This document shows, piece after piece, positions 1-5,989 of a DNA stretch of 6,089 nt. Positions within the stretch are counted from its first letter, which is position 1, and every line of letters begins with the position of its first letter. Below the pieces are notes generated by a model. The model was not told the origin of the DNA and ran no database searches. It saw only the letters and a list, made by a program, of their open reading frames with translations. The stretch is taken from the NCBI GenBank assembly GCA_002085285.1, contig NATK01000103.1, forward strand, positions 1 to 6,089, given 5' to 3'. The translations under genes were made by a program, and so were the position numbers. The stretch comes from Candidatus Latescibacteria bacterium 4484_7 (GTDB lineage Bacteria; Krumholzibacteriota; Krumholzibacteriia; Krumholzibacteriales; Krumholzibacteriaceae).

Positions 1-1
1 G

Positions 2-643
2 GACATAGATGCACCTTCATCGAAGCGTACACCTTCGAAGAAACAGATAGAGAAAACCCTGCAAAGAGTAGGGTACGAAAGAGTCTCTCTGAACGCTGAC
101 TCCCTGACGATTACAATACCCGAAGGGATGAGTCTCGACCTCGCCGGGGTGGCCAAGGGATACGCCATTGACAGGTGCCGAAGCATAATCGAAGCCGAGG
201 GCTTTACGAGCGCCCTCATAAACCTCGGAGGGAACATCTATGCCCTCGGAACACCGCCAGAGGCATCGGGTTGGAAGGTAGGCATAAGAGACCCCAGAGG
301 CTCAGCCGATATCGTCGGCTACCTGCTCCTCAAGGACGAGGCTGTGGCGACGAGCGGAGACTACGAAAACTTTGTCGAGATCAATGGGAAAAGGTACGGT
401 CACATCATAGACCCGAAAACGGGGTATCCCGCAGATGGAGTCCTGAGTGTCACCGTCATAGCACCGAGTGGCTTGGCTTCGGACGCGCTTTCCACAGGAT
501 TCTTCGTCCTGGGGCCTGAAAGGGCTGAAAAGGTCGCAGCCGGCTTGAAGGGAGTAAAGGCCGTCTTCGCCGTAGGGGGCAAAGAAGACACTATCGAATA
601 TATAAAGCTCGGCGACTTGGATGGTATTTTGAAGCTCGACTGA
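2..643 (+). CDS. apbE: ApbE family FAD:protein FMN transferase, 5'-truncated by the window edge
   Basis: This is the C-terminal 213 residues of an ApbE-type flavin transferase, which moves FMN from FAD onto a Thr of target proteins such as RnfG and RnfD in a Mg2+-dependent reaction, usually outside the cytoplasmic membrane. The frame is open from base 2, and residues before the Met at 128 (VGYERVSL, LTITIPEG) align with the family, so that Met is internal. Family landmarks in order are the LDLAGVAKGYAID block (just after 128), INLGGNIYALG, ATSGDYENF, the HIIDPKTGYPA motif and SDALSTGFFVLG, whose Asp and Thr are expected Mg2+ ligands. Full ApbE proteins have roughly 300-350 residues, so about a third is missing at the left; signal peptide and promoter are not visible. 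The gene ends 6 bp from the convergent rnfE stop. Its natural clients are RnfD and RnfG of the facing operon (inference from context and family knowledge). Confidence 0.95.
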   Translation, partial: DIDAPSSKRTPSKKQIEKTLQRVGYERVSLNADSLTITIPEGMSLDLAGVAKGYAIDRCRSIIEAEGFTSALINLGGNIYALGTPPEASGWKVGIRDPRGSADIVGYLLLKDEAVATSGDYENFVEINGKRYGHIIDPKTGYPADGVLSVTVIAPSGLASDALSTGFFVLGPERAEKVAAGLKGVKAVFAVGGKEDTIEYIKLGDLDGILKLD

Positions 644-649
644 TCCGGG

Positions 650-1333
650 TTAATCACCGCTGCTCACAAACCAGTTCTTGTGAAGCACACACGTGGCACA
701 GTTGTGCTCTCTCTTTATGATAGGCAGTCGCCCCTGCCTTGCCGCCATCTTCAGCTCGAACTGATTCATCAAACCGAGAAGGATTCCGAGAACGATGAAT
801 GCCCCGGGAGGCAGGATCATGAGAAGGAGCGGCAGGTAGGATTTGCCGAAGATTACGACACCGAAGATAGAGCCGTTGCCGAAAAGCTCCCTTATCGAGC
901 CTAGTATTCCGAGGGAGAGTGTAAATCCGAGCCCCATACCGAGGCCGTCGAAGAACGAGAGAACAACACTGTTCTTCGATGCGAATGCCTCAGCACGACC
1001 AAGGATGATACAGTTTACAACGATGAGAGGAATGAACAGGCCGAGGCTCTTGTGCAGCGCATGGAAATACCCATTCATGGCGAGATCGACGATCGTCACG
1101 AAGGTGGCGATAGTAACGATGAAGGCGGGGATCCGGATCTTCTTGGGTATGAGGTGTCTTACTGCCGAGATGACAACGTTGGATGCCACGAGGACGAATG
1201 TCGTGGCCAGCCCCATCCCAATGCCGTTAGACGCAGATGTTGTCACGGCGAGTGTCGGGCACATCCCCAGAACTATCCTGAAGATCGGGTTTTCACTCCA
1301 CAGCCCTTTTGAAAACTCCTTCCATGCACCCAT
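650..1333 (-). CDS. rnfE: Rnf electron transport complex subunit RnfE
   Basis: An integral membrane subunit of 227 residues, the normal size for RnfE/NqrD, with about six hydrophobic segments. It pairs with RnfA, and together they hold a membrane-embedded 2Fe-2S cluster. The two expected ligands are Cys25 in LGMCPTLAV and Cys108 in IVVNCIILGRAEAFA. Other family signatures are SNVVISAVRHLIP, IREL-GNGS and MLPPGAF-like MILPPGAF. ATG at 1333 is chosen over TTG at 1339 because a GGGGGG ribosome site lies 6 nt before the ATG and directly abuts the TTG. The ATG starts 2 nt after the rnfG stop, so translation is probably coupled. It is the last gene of the operon. The tail after residue 195 is basic and carries His210, Cys212, Cys215 and His218, which I do not recall from enteric RnfE. 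Confidence 0.96.
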   Translation of the reverse strand: MGAWKEFSKGLWSENPIFRIVLGMCPTLAVTTSASNGIGMGLATTFVLVASNVVISAVRHLIPKKIRIPAFIVTIATFVTIVDLAMNGYFHALHKSLGLFIPLIVVNCIILGRAEAFASKNSVVLSFFDGLGMGLGFTLSLGILGSIRELFGNGSIFGVVIFGKSYLPLLLMILPPGAFIVLGILLGLMNQFELKMAARQGRLPIIKREHNCATCVLHKNWFVSSGD

Positions 1334-1335
1334 GA

Positions 1336-1944
1336 TCAACCCCCCTTACCGCTCGATCCGATTTTTCCCTCACCGATCACGACGGCGCGGTGCTTATCAA
1401 AGAACTCGAGCCCTCGAGCGATTGCCTTGGTCACCGCCCGTGAAGATATTGTAGCACCCGTGATTTGCCTGAATATTCCGCCGTCTTTCATCACGTGCCA
1501 ATCGTCCGGATTCTTAATGCTCTTTCCCTTGAACTGACCTCTGAACTCCTTCGTCGCCACCTTGGCCCCGAGGCCGGGCGTCTCCAGATACTTCAATATC
1601 TCGACACCGGTCACCACACCTGCCGTATCCACACCCACCATGATGTCTATGGGTCCTGAATACCCGTCGGGGGCGATCACCTCGAAGGCAGCGCCGACGA
1701 CCTTGCCATTCTTCTTTCCTATGTAGAAAAGTTCCCGTTCACCGTCCTCCGTGACTACGGAGAGGGTGTCCTTGTCCGGCTCGTTGTCGAATGAAGGAAG
1801 CACGTTGCTCACTGCGACCATCTTCTCGGCGCGGAGAGCCTGCTTGATCGGATTCTCCGTCTTGCTGCTCACGAATGCAAGGACACCGGCCGATATAGCT
1901 GCAATAGCAGTTAGTATCAGTGTCAATCTCAATATTTCCTTCAT
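1336..1944 (-). CDS. rnfG: Rnf electron transport complex subunit RnfG (covalent FMN protein)
   Basis: A 202-residue subunit with one N-terminal membrane anchor (about residues 4-26) and an extracytoplasmic FMN-binding domain, as in RnfG/NqrC. The FMN-domain motifs ILKYLETPGLGAK (116-128) and KDGGIFRQITGATISS (153-168) are clear. Thr165 in TGAT is the expected attachment point for FMN, joined by a phosphoester bond made by ApbE, for which a gene faces this operon. Family targets usually have Asp six residues before that Thr; here it is Arg159 (codon at 1470-1468). The start ATG at 1944 is supported by two GGAGG sites just upstream and by the hydrophobic N-terminus beginning at once. The gene lies 39 nt after rnfD and 2 nt before rnfE. 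Confidence 0.96.
   Translation of the reverse strand: MKEILRLTLILTAIAAISAGVLAFVSSKTENPIKQALRAEKMVAVSNVLPSFDNEPDKDTLSVVTEDGERELFYIGKKNGKVVGAAFEVIAPDGYSGPIDIMVGVDTAGVVTGVEILKYLETPGLGAKVATKEFRGQFKGKSIKNPDDWHVMKDGGIFRQITGATISSRAVTKAIARGLEFFDKHRAVVIGEGKIGSSGKGG
1340..1347 (-). promoter_or_regulatory. Ribosome binding site deciding the rnfE start
   Basis: AAGGGGGG on the minus strand ends 6 nt before ATG at 1333. The overlapping TTG at 1339 would have no spacer, so the ATG is the likely start. The site lies inside the last codons of rnfG. Confidence 0.6.
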
Positions 1945-1958
1945 CCTCCAAAACCTCC
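1945..1958 (-). promoter_or_regulatory. Tandem Shine-Dalgarno sequences before rnfG
   Basis: Two GGAGG copies 4 nt apart precede rnfG. The upstream one (1954-1958) ends 9 nt from the ATG and is the usable site. The downstream one (1945-1949) touches the ATG directly and is too close to serve it. Confidence 0.55.
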
Positions 1959-1983
1959 AAAGATGTTTACACTCAAGAGAATA

Positions 1984-3015
1984 TCAACCGGCAGCCTTCT
2001 TTTTTCTACTGCCGAACACCACGGGGTTCGTCGCCCGATCGATGAGCGGTGTGAGGGCGTTCATCAATAGTATCGCAAAACTGACACCCTCGGGGTACGC
2101 ACCGAAAAGCCTTATTATAACGGTTAGAACACCGCACCCAACACCGAAAATAATCATTCCCTTGTGTGTAATTGGGCTCGTCACGTAATCTGTCGCCATG
2201 AAGAAGGCTCCGAGAAAGAGCCCGCCGGTTATCACATGAAAACTCGGATCGGCGTACCTCGTCGGGTCGATCATATGAAATATGTCGGTCATGACCCACA
2301 CCGTTCCTATAAAGGCGACGGGGATATGCCACGAGATAACCCTCTTATATATGAGGAAAAGGCCTCCAGCGAGGAGCAGCACGACCGAAACCTCACCGAT
2401 ACAGCCAGCCCGATTACCAATGAGAAGGTTTACCACATCGGTTCTCGTAAGGTGCACGTCGATGTGTCCCAGAGAGAGCAGGCTCTCCTTCGCCTTCCCC
2501 AGCGGAGTCGCCGTAGTAACGGCGTTCGTTCCCCATCTGGAAGGCATTACCCAGTGAGCCGTCATCTGAACGGGGAACGAGATGAGCAAGACAACCCTGC
2601 CGACGAGCGCCGGATTGAACGGATTGTAGCCCAGGCCCCCGTATATCTGCTTTGCTATAACGATGGCGAAGAGGTTGCCCACCACTACGAGCCACCAAGG
2701 TGCCGTGGAAGGCAGGTTCAACGCGAGAAGGAGCCCCGTTACGACCGCGCTGTAATCGCCTATAGTGTTGGACCTCTTCATCAAACGCCTCGAGGCCCAT
2801 TCAAAGAAAACAGCCGAGGCTATAGATATTACTATGACCTTGAATGCAGGGAGACCAAAAAGGTATATCGAAAGAAGCGCCGCTGGTGCAAGGGCTATGA
2901 CGACGAGCATCATGATCTTGTTGATCCGCACCCTGTCATGAACGTGGGGAGAGGAGCTCACGAGAAATCGCGGTCCCACGTCCTCTTTCTTCTTCCTTTT
3001 CTCTTCTTCGACCAA
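1984..3015 (-). CDS. rnfD: Rnf electron transport complex subunit RnfD (covalent FMN membrane protein)
   Basis: A polytopic membrane subunit (RnfD/NqrB family) of 343 residues from the proposed TTG start; E. coli RsxD has about 350. The conserved opening LVSSSPHVHDR (18-28) is followed by many hydrophobic segments and the family blocks APWWLVVVGN, AKQIYGGLGYNPFNPALVGR, SFPVQMT, GCIGEVS, ATDYVTSP and FGAYPEGVSFAILLMN. Thr170 in NAVTTATPL (164-172) is the expected covalent FMN site; the usual Asp six residues earlier is Asn164. No ATG lies between the rnfC stop and the conserved region. TTG at 3015 has GGAGGT 8 nt upstream and is preferred; GTG at 2979 (331 residues) is the alternative. The TTG start adds a very charged N-terminus (residues 3-12 all Glu, Lys, Arg or Asp) coded by an all-purine tract. 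It lies 40 nt after rnfC. Confidence 0.94.
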   Translation of the reverse strand: MVEEEKRKKKEDVGPRFLVSSSPHVHDRVRINKIMMLVVIALAPAALLSIYLFGLPAFKVIVISIASAVFFEWASRRLMKRSNTIGDYSAVVTGLLLALNLPSTAPWWLVVVGNLFAIVIAKQIYGGLGYNPFNPALVGRVVLLISFPVQMTAHWVMPSRWGTNAVTTATPLGKAKESLLSLGHIDVHLTRTDVVNLLIGNRAGCIGEVSVVLLLAGGLFLIYKRVISWHIPVAFIGTVWVMTDIFHMIDPTRYADPSFHVITGGLFLGAFFMATDYVTSPITHKGMIIFGVGCGVLTVIIRLFGAYPEGVSFAILLMNALTPLIDRATNPVVFGSRKKKAAG

Positions 3016-3023
3016 TTCGTCGT

Positions 3024-3029
3024 ACCTCC
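3024..3029 (-). promoter_or_regulatory. Ribosome binding site deciding the rnfD start
   Basis: GGAGGT on the minus strand lies 8 nt before TTG at 3015 and is the best Shine-Dalgarno match between the rnfC stop and the first conserved RnfD residues. It supports the TTG over the later GTG at 2979, which has only an AGAGG two bases away. Confidence 0.6.
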
Positions 3030-3055
3030 CGGTCCCTGCCGCAGGCTCAAGCTCG

Positions 3056-4381
3056 CTATCCGGCCTTTCTCGACATTTTTCTAATCTCCGCTTTCGCGCG
3101 TCTGAAATGATGCACGAGCGGCCTCTGCGATGGGCAGACATAAGCACAGGAGCCGCACTCGATACAATCCGTGACATGATACTCCGCCGCATCCTCGAAG
3201 TGACACATCTCGATGAAGATGCTGAGTGCCGAAGGATTGAGCCTCATAGGACAGGCCTCTACGCATCTGCCGCACCTTATACATGGATCGCTCACGAATT
3301 GAACGACCTCGTCCTTTCTCAGTGTTACGATACCGCTCGTCCCCTTCGTCACGGCGGCATCAAGCGAATATTGTGCAACACCCATCATCGGCCCGCCGCT
3401 TATCACCTTGACCGTATCCTCGGCCAGACCTCCGCACCGATCGATCATATCCTCAAACCGAGTTCCTATGCGTGCGCGGATATTCTTCGGTTCAGCGACA
3501 CCGTTTCCCGTCACCGTTACAACCCGTTCCAGGAGCGGCCTCTTGAATCGGACCGCCTCGTAAGCTGCAAACGCAGTACCGACGTTCTGCACGAGAACGT
3601 TCACGTCCATCGGCAGACCGCCCGCGGGTACACGTCTTCCCGTCAGGGCGAATATGAGCTGCTTCTCCGCGCCTTGAGGATAGACGACATCGAGCGCTTC
3701 CACCGAATACCCCTCTTTTACTTCTACCGCCTTCTTCATCTTTTCTATAGCATCGGGCTTGTTCTTCTCTATCGCCACGATCACACGCTTGACATCGAGG
3801 ACACGCGCGAAGAACGAAGCCCCTTCGAGGATCTCTGCTGGGTGCTCGAGCATCAATCTATGATCCGCGGTGAGGTATGGCTCGCATTCGGCGCCGTTCA
3901 AGATGAGCGTATCGATAGACTTGCCCTCGGGCGGTGAAAGCTTTACGTGAGTCGGAAATGTCGCCCCACCCATACCAACGAGACCCGCATCGCGAATGAG
4001 CCCCTTTATCTGATCTCCGTTCATCGAGTCGGTGTCCTGCTCCACATTCAATCCCTCCGCCCACGCGTCCTCACCGTCCGGCGCGATGACCGCGGCCAAT
4101 GTCTCTGCCCCAACCGGGTTGGGAAACATATCGACAGCCTCGACCTTGCCCGAAGTCGGCGCATGAACGGGAACAGAAACAAAGCCAGACGCCTCAGCTA
4201 TCACCTGCCCCTTCTTCACCTGATCGCCTCTCTTCACGAGCGGCGTCGGCATAGAGCCAATGTTCTGAGCAAAGTGGACGACGAGTTTCTCGGGCATCGG
4301 CATAGCTTCTATCGCCTTGCCCGCCGTCATCTCCTTGTGATACTCGGGGTGGACCCCGCCGAAAAAGTGTCTGCCGGACAT
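3056..4381 (-). CDS. rnfC: Rnf electron transport complex subunit RnfC (NADH/FMN and Fe-S subunit)
   Basis: The peripheral cytoplasmic subunit that exchanges electrons with NAD(H). It has 441 residues, the compact form found in anaerobes, without the long Ala/Lys-rich C-terminal repeats of E. coli RsxC. In order: the N-terminal RnfC segment with GGVHPEYHKEMTAGK (8-22); a biotinyl/lipoyl-like fold (IGSMPTPLVKRGDQVKKGQV, 41-60); the NADH/FMN domain with GLVGMGGATFPT (133-144) and NGAECEPYLTADHRLM (162-177); an SLBB-like middle part; and two 4Fe-4S motifs, C367/C370/C373/C377 and C406/C409/C412/C416. The start is ATG at 4381: GGGGGAG lies 5 nt upstream and the family N-terminus follows. Its A is also the last base of the TGA of the small ORF upstream (TGATG). 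The stop is TAG at 3058-3056. Confidence 0.97.
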   Translation of the reverse strand: MSGRHFFGGVHPEYHKEMTAGKAIEAMPMPEKLVVHFAQNIGSMPTPLVKRGDQVKKGQVIAEASGFVSVPVHAPTSGKVEAVDMFPNPVGAETLAAVIAPDGEDAWAEGLNVEQDTDSMNGDQIKGLIRDAGLVGMGGATFPTHVKLSPPEGKSIDTLILNGAECEPYLTADHRLMLEHPAEILEGASFFARVLDVKRVIVAIEKNKPDAIEKMKKAVEVKEGYSVEALDVVYPQGAEKQLIFALTGRRVPAGGLPMDVNVLVQNVGTAFAAYEAVRFKRPLLERVVTVTGNGVAEPKNIRARIGTRFEDMIDRCGGLAEDTVKVISGGPMMGVAQYSLDAAVTKGTSGIVTLRKDEVVQFVSDPCIRCGRCVEACPMRLNPSALSIFIEMCHFEDAAEYHVTDCIECGSCAYVCPSQRPLVHHFRRAKAEIRKMSRKAG

Positions 4382-4455
4382 CAGATCTCCCCCATGACGA
4401 GCGGGCACGAACACGGCCCGACGACAATCTCTCCCATGCCATTTATCTTTATCAT
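4381..4455 (-). CDS. Candidate 24-residue small protein between rnfB and rnfC
   Basis: An ORF of 25 codons including TGA fills the gap between rnfB and rnfC exactly. Its ATG overlaps the rnfB TGA as TGATG (4457-4453), and its TGA overlaps the rnfC ATG as TGATG (4383-4379). GGAGGAG (4463-4469) lies 7 nt before its ATG, a textbook ribosome site inside the last rnfB codons. The peptide begins MIKINGMGEIVVG and has a Cys-Ser-Cys-Pro stretch (Cys15, Cys17). By my count 18 of 24 sense codons end in G or C, in keeping with the neighbours. I recognise no family and assign no function. It might be a real small subunit or assembly factor, or only a translated coupler that carries ribosomes from rnfB to rnfC. 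A 5-bp GC hairpin (4402-4406 with 4416-4420) inside it is an alternative reason for constraint. Confidence 0.5.
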   Translation of the reverse strand: MIKINGMGEIVVGPCSCPLVMGEI

Positions 4456-5297
4456 CACACTGCTCCTCCCGCCGCCTTTGCCTCTTCCGAGGCTTCGACC
4501 TCTTCGAGGTGTTCACCCCTTATCACAATCGTGTGCGTAGGGCAAACACCTGCGACGGACTCAGGAATCTCGATATCGTAATTGACCACTGCGAGATTTT
4601 CTTCCATCGTGATCGCTCCCTCAGGCGCCTCCTTGGCGCATTTCTGGCAGCCGATGCAACCAACCTTGCAGATCTTTCTAACCTTTCCTCCCTTGTCGTG
4701 CGAAGAGCATAGAACATGGACCTTTCTGTCTATCGGCACGAGCTTTATGATCCCCTTGGGGCACGCATCTACACACTTGCCGCACCCTGTGCATCTCTCC
4801 GGGTCGACCCGGGCTAGACCGCTTGGAAGCATATCGATCGCATCGAACGGGCAAACATCGGCGCAAGTCCCGAGCCCGAGGCATCCATACTTGCACGATT
4901 TATCTCCCCCGAATATCAGCGCCGCAGAGGCACAATCTTCGATGCCATTGTAGTAGAACTTCTTGCTTGCAACCTGATCGTCGCCGCTGCAGAGAACGAT
5001 CGCCACCTTCCTCACCTTGTCCCCACTCAACTCGACGCCCATTATCTTCGCTATCTTCTCAGCGACCTCGGCACTTCCCACGGGGCAGGCATCTACACCC
5101 GCTTTCCCCTCCACTATCGCTTTGGCCAGATCAGAGCATCCGGCGTATCCGCAGCCGCCGCAATTCGCCCCGGGCAGAATCTCCGTGATCTTTTCGATCC
5201 TTGGATCCACATTGACGGCGAATATCCTCGCCGCCACGGCGAGTCCCAACCCAAGCACAAAGGCAAGAACGGCTAATACTATGACTGCAGTCGACAT
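4455..5297 (-). CDS. rnfB: Rnf electron transport complex subunit RnfB (multi-cluster ferredoxin, long type)
   Basis: The subunit that accepts electrons from ferredoxin, 280 residues long. Residues 5-26 form the membrane anchor. An N-terminal Fe-S domain follows with C46, C49, C54 and C71 (ANCGGCGYAGC ... ACPVG). Next comes the segment typical of long RnfB (C103, C122), then a paired ferredoxin domain: C135/C139/C145/C149 in the CKYGCLGLGTCADVCPF motif and C169/C172/C175/C179. A third ferredoxin-like domain has C210, C214, C217, C220 and C252 but lacks the cysteines of a second cluster. Enteric RsxB is much shorter. ATG at 5297 has GAGGTGA (5305-5311) 7 nt upstream. The gene is separated from rnfA by 87 nt holding a terminator-like hairpin, and its stop overlaps a small ORF. 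Confidence 0.97.
   Translation of the reverse strand: MSTAVIVLAVLAFVLGLGLAVAARIFAVNVDPRIEKITEILPGANCGGCGYAGCSDLAKAIVEGKAGVDACPVGSAEVAEKIAKIMGVELSGDKVRKVAIVLCSGDDQVASKKFYYNGIEDCASAALIFGGDKSCKYGCLGLGTCADVCPFDAIDMLPSGLARVDPERCTGCGKCVDACPKGIIKLVPIDRKVHVLCSSHDKGGKVRKICKVGCIGCQKCAKEAPEGAITMEENLAVVNYDIEIPESVAGVCPTHTIVIRGEHLEEVEASEEAKAAGGAV
4463..4469 (-). promoter_or_regulatory. Ribosome binding site for the small ORF after rnfB
   Basis: GGAGGAG on the minus strand lies in the last codons of rnfB, 7 nt before the ATG at 4455. It has no other visible client: rnfC starts 74 nt further on and has its own GGGGGAG (4387-4393). Confidence 0.5.
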
Positions 5298-5366
5298 CGG
5301 CTCCTCACCTCAACGGAGCATACGGTCAATAGAGAAAATATATTTAGATTCCCAAATCGGCTATAC

Positions 5367-5398
5367 AAAAAAGGTCGTCAAGCCTTACAACTTGACGA
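5367..5398 (-). terminator. Intrinsic terminator-like hairpin at the end of rnfA
   Basis: In the rnf transcript, an 8-bp perfect stem (TCGTCAAG at 5398-5391 with CTTGACGA at 5382-5375 after an 8-nt loop) is followed by CC and then six U (5372-5367). The rnfA stop codon sits in the loop. This is the classic layout for a Rho-independent terminator in the minus direction only; the A-run is on the wrong side for plus-strand transcription. Only half of the stem pairs are G-C, so termination is probably partial, which would let rnfA be made in excess or make rnfB-E expression conditional. The strength is inference. Confidence 0.55.
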
Positions 5399-5966
5399 GC
5401 CCGGTAAATCCCATGAACGCCAGAGAAAGAAGCCCCGCCGTTATAAGGGCTATCGCCGTTCCTTTGAACGGAAGGGGGGTATCACAGAGATCGATTCTCT
5501 CTCTGAGGCCCGAAAAGATCAACATCGCCAGCCCGAAGCCCAGCGCCGCACCGAATCCGAAGATCGTCGTTTCGAGAAAGGTGTACTCCTTCTGAATATT
5601 CAGTACCGATACGCCGAGCACGGCACAATTCGTAGTTATAAGCGGGAGATAGATCCCAAGCGCCTTGTACAATGCAGGGCTCATCTTTTGGAGTGAAAGC
5701 TCTACGAGCTGTACGAGGCTTGCGATGACAAGAATGAACGAAACAGTCTGAAGGTAAGTGAGATTGAGTGGAACCAGAATGTATTCATAGAGAAGCCATG
5801 TAACGATCGAGGCCAGCGTCATAACAAAGAGAACCGCCCCACTCATTCCCAGCGATGTCTTTATCCTCTTCGAGACGCCGAGGAACGGGCAGATGCCGAG
5901 AAACCTCGTCAACACGAAGTTGTTGACGAGAACAGCGCTTATGACGATCAACAGATACCGAACCAT
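5385..5966 (-). CDS. rnfA: Rnf electron transport complex subunit RnfA
   Basis: An integral membrane subunit of 193 residues, the same length as E. coli RsxA, with about six hydrophobic segments. It is the inverted-topology partner of RnfE. The expected ligands for the shared 2Fe-2S cluster are Cys26 in FLGICPFLGVSKR and the Cys near residue 114 in LITTNCAVLG. The N-terminus MVRYLL followed by VLVNNFVL and the C-terminus AFMGFTGLVKL match the family end to end. This homology sets the start at ATG 5966 rather than an upstream in-frame TTG at 6002. The ribosome site is a G-run (5970-5975) only 3 nt from the ATG, less ideal than elsewhere in the operon. It is the first gene of the operon, and a terminator-like hairpin overlaps its stop codon. 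Confidence 0.97.
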   Translation of the reverse strand: MVRYLLIVISAVLVNNFVLTRFLGICPFLGVSKRIKTSLGMSGAVLFVMTLASIVTWLLYEYILVPLNLTYLQTVSFILVIASLVQLVELSLQKMSPALYKALGIYLPLITTNCAVLGVSVLNIQKEYTFLETTIFGFGAALGFGLAMLIFSGLRERIDLCDTPLPFKGTAIALITAGLLSLAFMGFTGLVKL

Positions 5967-5989
5967 AAGCCCCCCGTGACATGGCCCGC

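Noticed and set aside
128..643. apbE starting at the ATG at 128
   Set aside because: The frame is open to the window edge and the residues before this Met match the ApbE family, so the Met is internal.
661..708. Two possible hairpins just past the apbE stop (661-669 with 678-687, and 684-689 with 703-708)
   Set aside because: The first has a bulged stem and no T-run; the second is 6 bp with a 13-nt loop followed by CTCTCTCTTT. They overlap each other and rnfE coding sequence, so a terminator call for apbE is too weak.
843..1454. Plus-strand ORF (203 codons) across the rnfE/rnfG junction
   Set aside because: Antisense to two well-supported genes, with no recognisable domain.
3035..3045. CCTGCCGCAGG palindrome between rnfC and rnfD
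   Set aside because: The arms are separated by one base, too short for a loop, and no T-run follows.
2164..3084. Long plus-strand ORF (306 codons) opposite rnfD
   Set aside because: It lies fully antisense to a clear RnfD, its translation is low in hydrophobic structure and rich in Arg/His/Pro, and it matches no family; it is a frame shadow.
3107..3937. Long plus-strand ORF (276 codons) opposite rnfC
   Set aside because: Antisense to conserved RnfC motifs, with Arg/His-rich composition typical of a shadow frame.
4382..4516. A longer RnfC starting upstream at 4516
   Set aside because: That extension overlaps rnfB in another frame and is Arg/Lys-rich with no family match; the conserved RnfC N-terminus and a good ribosome site point to ATG 4381.
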